DNA of 64,000 nucleotides, taken from NCBI RefSeq assembly GCF_013256425.1, contig NZ_CP053904.1, forward strand, positions 3,100,001 to 3,164,000. Direction: 5' to 3'. The notes under the pieces were generated by a model. The model had not been told where the DNA came from, made no database searches, and worked only from the letters and a program-made list of their open reading frames with translations. Numbering within the stretch: the stretch's first letter is position 1; each line of letters opens with the position of its first letter. The stretch is from Hymenobacter sp. BRD67 (GTDB lineage: Bacteria; Bacteroidota; Bacteroidia; Cytophagales; Hymenobacteraceae). The translations under genes were made by a program, and so were the position numbers. This document shows, piece by piece, positions 62,152-64,000 of this stretch.

Positions 62152-62808
62152 CTACTTCACCCGCACGGCAATTTCTACGCGGCGATTTTGCTGGCGGCCG
62201 GCGGCCGTTGCATTGGAGGCAACCGGCGCACTGGCGCCAAAAGCCTCGGTGCTTACGTGGTCGGCCGCGAGCTTATCAGTGGTAGTAAGATAATTTTTAA
62301 CCGCCTGGGCGCGCTTCTCGCTCAGCTCGCGGTTGTAGCTTTTGTCGCCACGGGCATCAGCAAAGCCGAGTACCCGCACCTCTTTACCGGCGTAGCGCTG
62401 GTTGATAGACGCGCCAATTTGCTTGAGCGCAGCGGCGGCGCTGGGCTTGATATCTGACTTGTTGGTATCGAAGAGGATTTTCTCGTCTACCCCGTACACC
62501 TGGTAATCGTCATTGCCGCGCACGGTGACGCCGGGCGTGTTAATCTCCGAAAGCTTCACATCGGAGAGCTTGGCCTTGGTGAGGTCGAAGGCGTTGCTGA
62601 TGGCGCTGCCGGTTTTGCTGGCGGCGCTATCGACGCCATTCGCGGCTCCTGTAGCAACATCGCTCACCGTTTTGCCGGTGCGCGCCACTACTGCGGTATC
62701 CTTGGTCGCTTCGCCAAGGGTATTTTTCTCATCCGATTTTTTGAGGTCGCTGCAGCTGGTAAAAACGAGCGTGGCCGCTGCCAACAGCGGAAACAATGAT
62801 TTGGTCAT
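62152..62808 (-). CDS. OmpA-family outer-membrane lipoprotein
   Basis: 218 residues. A lipoprotein signal ends VFTSC (Cys19). An Ala/Ser/Thr/Lys-rich linker (about 20-90) leads to a C-terminal OmpA-type peptidoglycan-binding domain (about 108-218) with ILFDTNKSDIKPSAAAAL, VLGFADARGDKSYNRELSEKRAQAV split over the diaminopimelate-contact loops (Asp and Arg), and RQQNRRVEIAV. It would anchor the outer membrane to the wall. It lies between paralogue B and the racemase gene; no operon partner is evident. Confidence 0.88.
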   Translation of the reverse strand: MTKSLFPLLAAATLVFTSCSDLKKSDEKNTLGEATKDTAVVARTGKTVSDVATGAANGVDSAASKTGSAISNAFDLTKAKLSDVKLSEINTPGVTVRGNDDYQVYGVDEKILFDTNKSDIKPSAAAALKQIGASINQRYAGKEVRVLGFADARGDKSYNRELSEKRAQAVKNYLTTTDKLAADHVSTEAFGASAPVASNATAAGRQQNRRVEIAVRVK

Positions 62809-62885
62809 GGTGAAAGAAGGGTTAGAACGAATGCAAAAAGCTAGGCCACATACGGAAACCCGGCCGTAGTGTTAGCACATTCACA

Positions 62886-64000
62886 TCATTCGCTCACAAA
62901 CACCCGCTTCACCCGCTCACTTACGTTGGTCAGCAGCTCGTAGGCAATAGTACCAATGCGAGCCGCCAACTCGCTTATGCCCAGCGCTTCGCCAAACACT
63001 ATCGCCACGTCGCCAGGCCGGGCATCGGCGATATCCGTTACGTCTACCATCACCATATCCATGCACACCGAGCCCACCACCGGGGCGCGGCGGCCGTGCA
63101 GCAGCACCACGCCCCGGCCGTTGCTGAAGCGCCGGTCGTAGCCATCGGCGTAGCCAATGGCCAGCGTGGCTACGCGGCGCTCGTGGTCGGTGGCGGCCCC
63201 GCGCCGCCCGTAGCCGACGGTAGTGCCGGCCGGCAGCGTTTTTATCTGGGAGATAGTTGTTTTCAAGGTGCTTACCGGTAGCAGATTAGCAGCATCCTCC
63301 GCCCCCGCCTCTACGCCATACAGGCCTACGCCCAGGCGCACCATATCGAGCTGCGCCTCGGGAAAGCGCCGAATGCCGGCCGAATTGAGCGCATGCTTGA
63401 GCGCCGGGTAGCCCAGCACCGCTTCTATGGCCGCCGCCATACGCCGGAAAGTGCTCAGCTGCTGCCTGGTAAAATCGTCGTGGGCCGGGTCGTCGGCCGC
63501 CGCCAGGTGGGTCATGATGCCCGCCACTGGCAAGGCAGCGCGGTGGGCGGCCAGCAGCGCCAGCAAGTCGGGCAATTCTTCTTCGGCAAAGCCCAGGCGG
63601 CGCATACCCGTATCGAGCTTGATATGCAGCGGCGGCAAGGGCCCAGCCCCATCGGCAGTTGCTTCGCGGGCGGCTTGCAGGTAGTCGCGCAGGCGCTCCA
63701 GCGAGTAGATTTCGGGCTCCAGCCTATAGCGCCGCAGCTGGCTGAAGGAATCGGGCCCTGGGTTCAGCACCATAACGGGCAGGCTAATACCACTATCGCG
63801 CAGCTGCTGGCCTTCGTCGGCATAAGCCACGGCCAGGTAGTCGGCCCGCTGAAACTCCAGCAGGCTGGCCACCTCGTAGGAGCCGCTGCCGTAGGCGAAA
63901 GCCTTTACCATCACCATGAGCTTCGTAGCAGGGTTCAGGCGCTGGCGGTAGTATTGGAGATTGTGCGTGAGCGCATCCAGGTTTACTTCGAGCACCGTGC
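62886..64000 (-). CDS. Alanine racemase half of a probable MurF-Alr fusion, 5' truncated by the window edge
   Basis: The frame is open through base 64000, so only the C-terminal 371 codons are visible. Alanine racemase features: the PLP-binding Lys in MVMVKAFAYGSG (variant of KANAYGHG), KLDTGMRRLGF, LGVGLYGV, and the catalytic Tyr in TVGYGRRGA; then GYADGYDRRFSNGRG, GSVCMDMVMVDVTD. The racemase domain begins TVLEVNLDALTHNLQYYR, preceded by coding sequence rather than a start codon. In Bacteroidota this domain, including the KAFAYGSG variant, is usually fused to the C-terminus of MurF. The fusion is inferred since the MurF part lies outside. Confidence 0.85.
   Translation of the reverse strand, partial: TVLEVNLDALTHNLQYYRQRLNPATKLMVMVKAFAYGSGSYEVASLLEFQRADYLAVAYADEGQQLRDSGISLPVMVLNPGPDSFSQLRRYRLEPEIYSLERLRDYLQAAREATADGAGPLPPLHIKLDTGMRRLGFAEEELPDLLALLAAHRAALPVAGIMTHLAAADDPAHDDFTRQQLSTFRRMAAAIEAVLGYPALKHALNSAGIRRFPEAQLDMVRLGVGLYGVEAGAEDAANLLPVSTLKTTISQIKTLPAGTTVGYGRRGAATDHERRVATLAIGYADGYDRRFSNGRGVVLLHGRRAPVVGSVCMDMVMVDVTDIADARPGDVAIVFGEALGISELAARIGTIAYELLTNVSERVKRVFVSE

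Overview
The window looks like a piece of chromosome from a GC-rich Bacteroidota bacterium, most likely a Hymenobacter-type member of the Cytophagales. Supporting signs are type IX secretion (T9SS) components and several proteins with T9SS C-terminal sorting domains, two SusC/SusD pairs, TAnnTTTG-type -7 promoter boxes, GTG/TTG starts and a MurF-Alr-type fusion. The species is my inference. No rRNA, tRNA or CRISPR array was recognised.

Layout. 1-2.2 kb: 3' part of a secreted adhesin. 2.8-11.7 kb: a cytochrome c maturation cluster on the minus strand (ccmB-C-D-E and ccmF), interrupted by a hybrid histidine kinase (+) and a convergent LytTR response regulator (-). 11.7-16.3 kb: a beta-propeller/beta-barrel fusion protein and an FAD oxidoreductase. 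16.4-25 kb: an MBL hydrolase, pssA, then porU and porV of the T9SS, and a non-catalytic-type M16 protein. 25-29.4 kb: an outer-membrane lipoprotein, a redoxin-like protein, a haem c/copper monooxygenase-like secreted protein and a glycosyltransferase. 29.5-31.2 kb: eno-divIC. 31.3-39.4 kb: a decayed CUB-like pseudogene and a 2354-residue beta-helix T9SS adhesin. 39.8-43 kb: mltG-dtd-mazG-anmK, a wall turnover and house-cleaning operon. 43.4-44.6 kb: an RNase D-like exonuclease. 44.8-54.1 kb: two tandem SusC/SusD pairs without enzymes. 54.2-57.1 kb: feoA-feoB-orf. 57.4-62 kb: two paralogous secreted proteins flanking an IS5-type element and an alpha/beta hydrolase that lacks its nucleophile serine. 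62.1-64 kb: an OmpA lipoprotein and the racemase half of a MurF-Alr-type protein running off the edge.

How the parts connect. PorU and PorV attach T9SS cargo to the surface, and at least three cargo proteins are encoded here. One cargo has a CxxCH haem site, which needs the Ccm system at the left end. FeoAB supplies iron. MltG makes anhydroMurNAc ends and AnmK recycles anhydroMurNAc.

A warning about the sequence. Fifteen coding regions here are split by frameshifts, and I count 22 positions where adding exactly one base restores a full family-like protein. Nineteen of them lie in G or C runs of four to seven, even in enolase. This is best read as homopolymer under-calling, so these genes are annotated as single intact CDSs with the site noted. 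The CUB-like remnant at 31.3 kb, with an in-frame stop, is the only one I regard as truly decayed.
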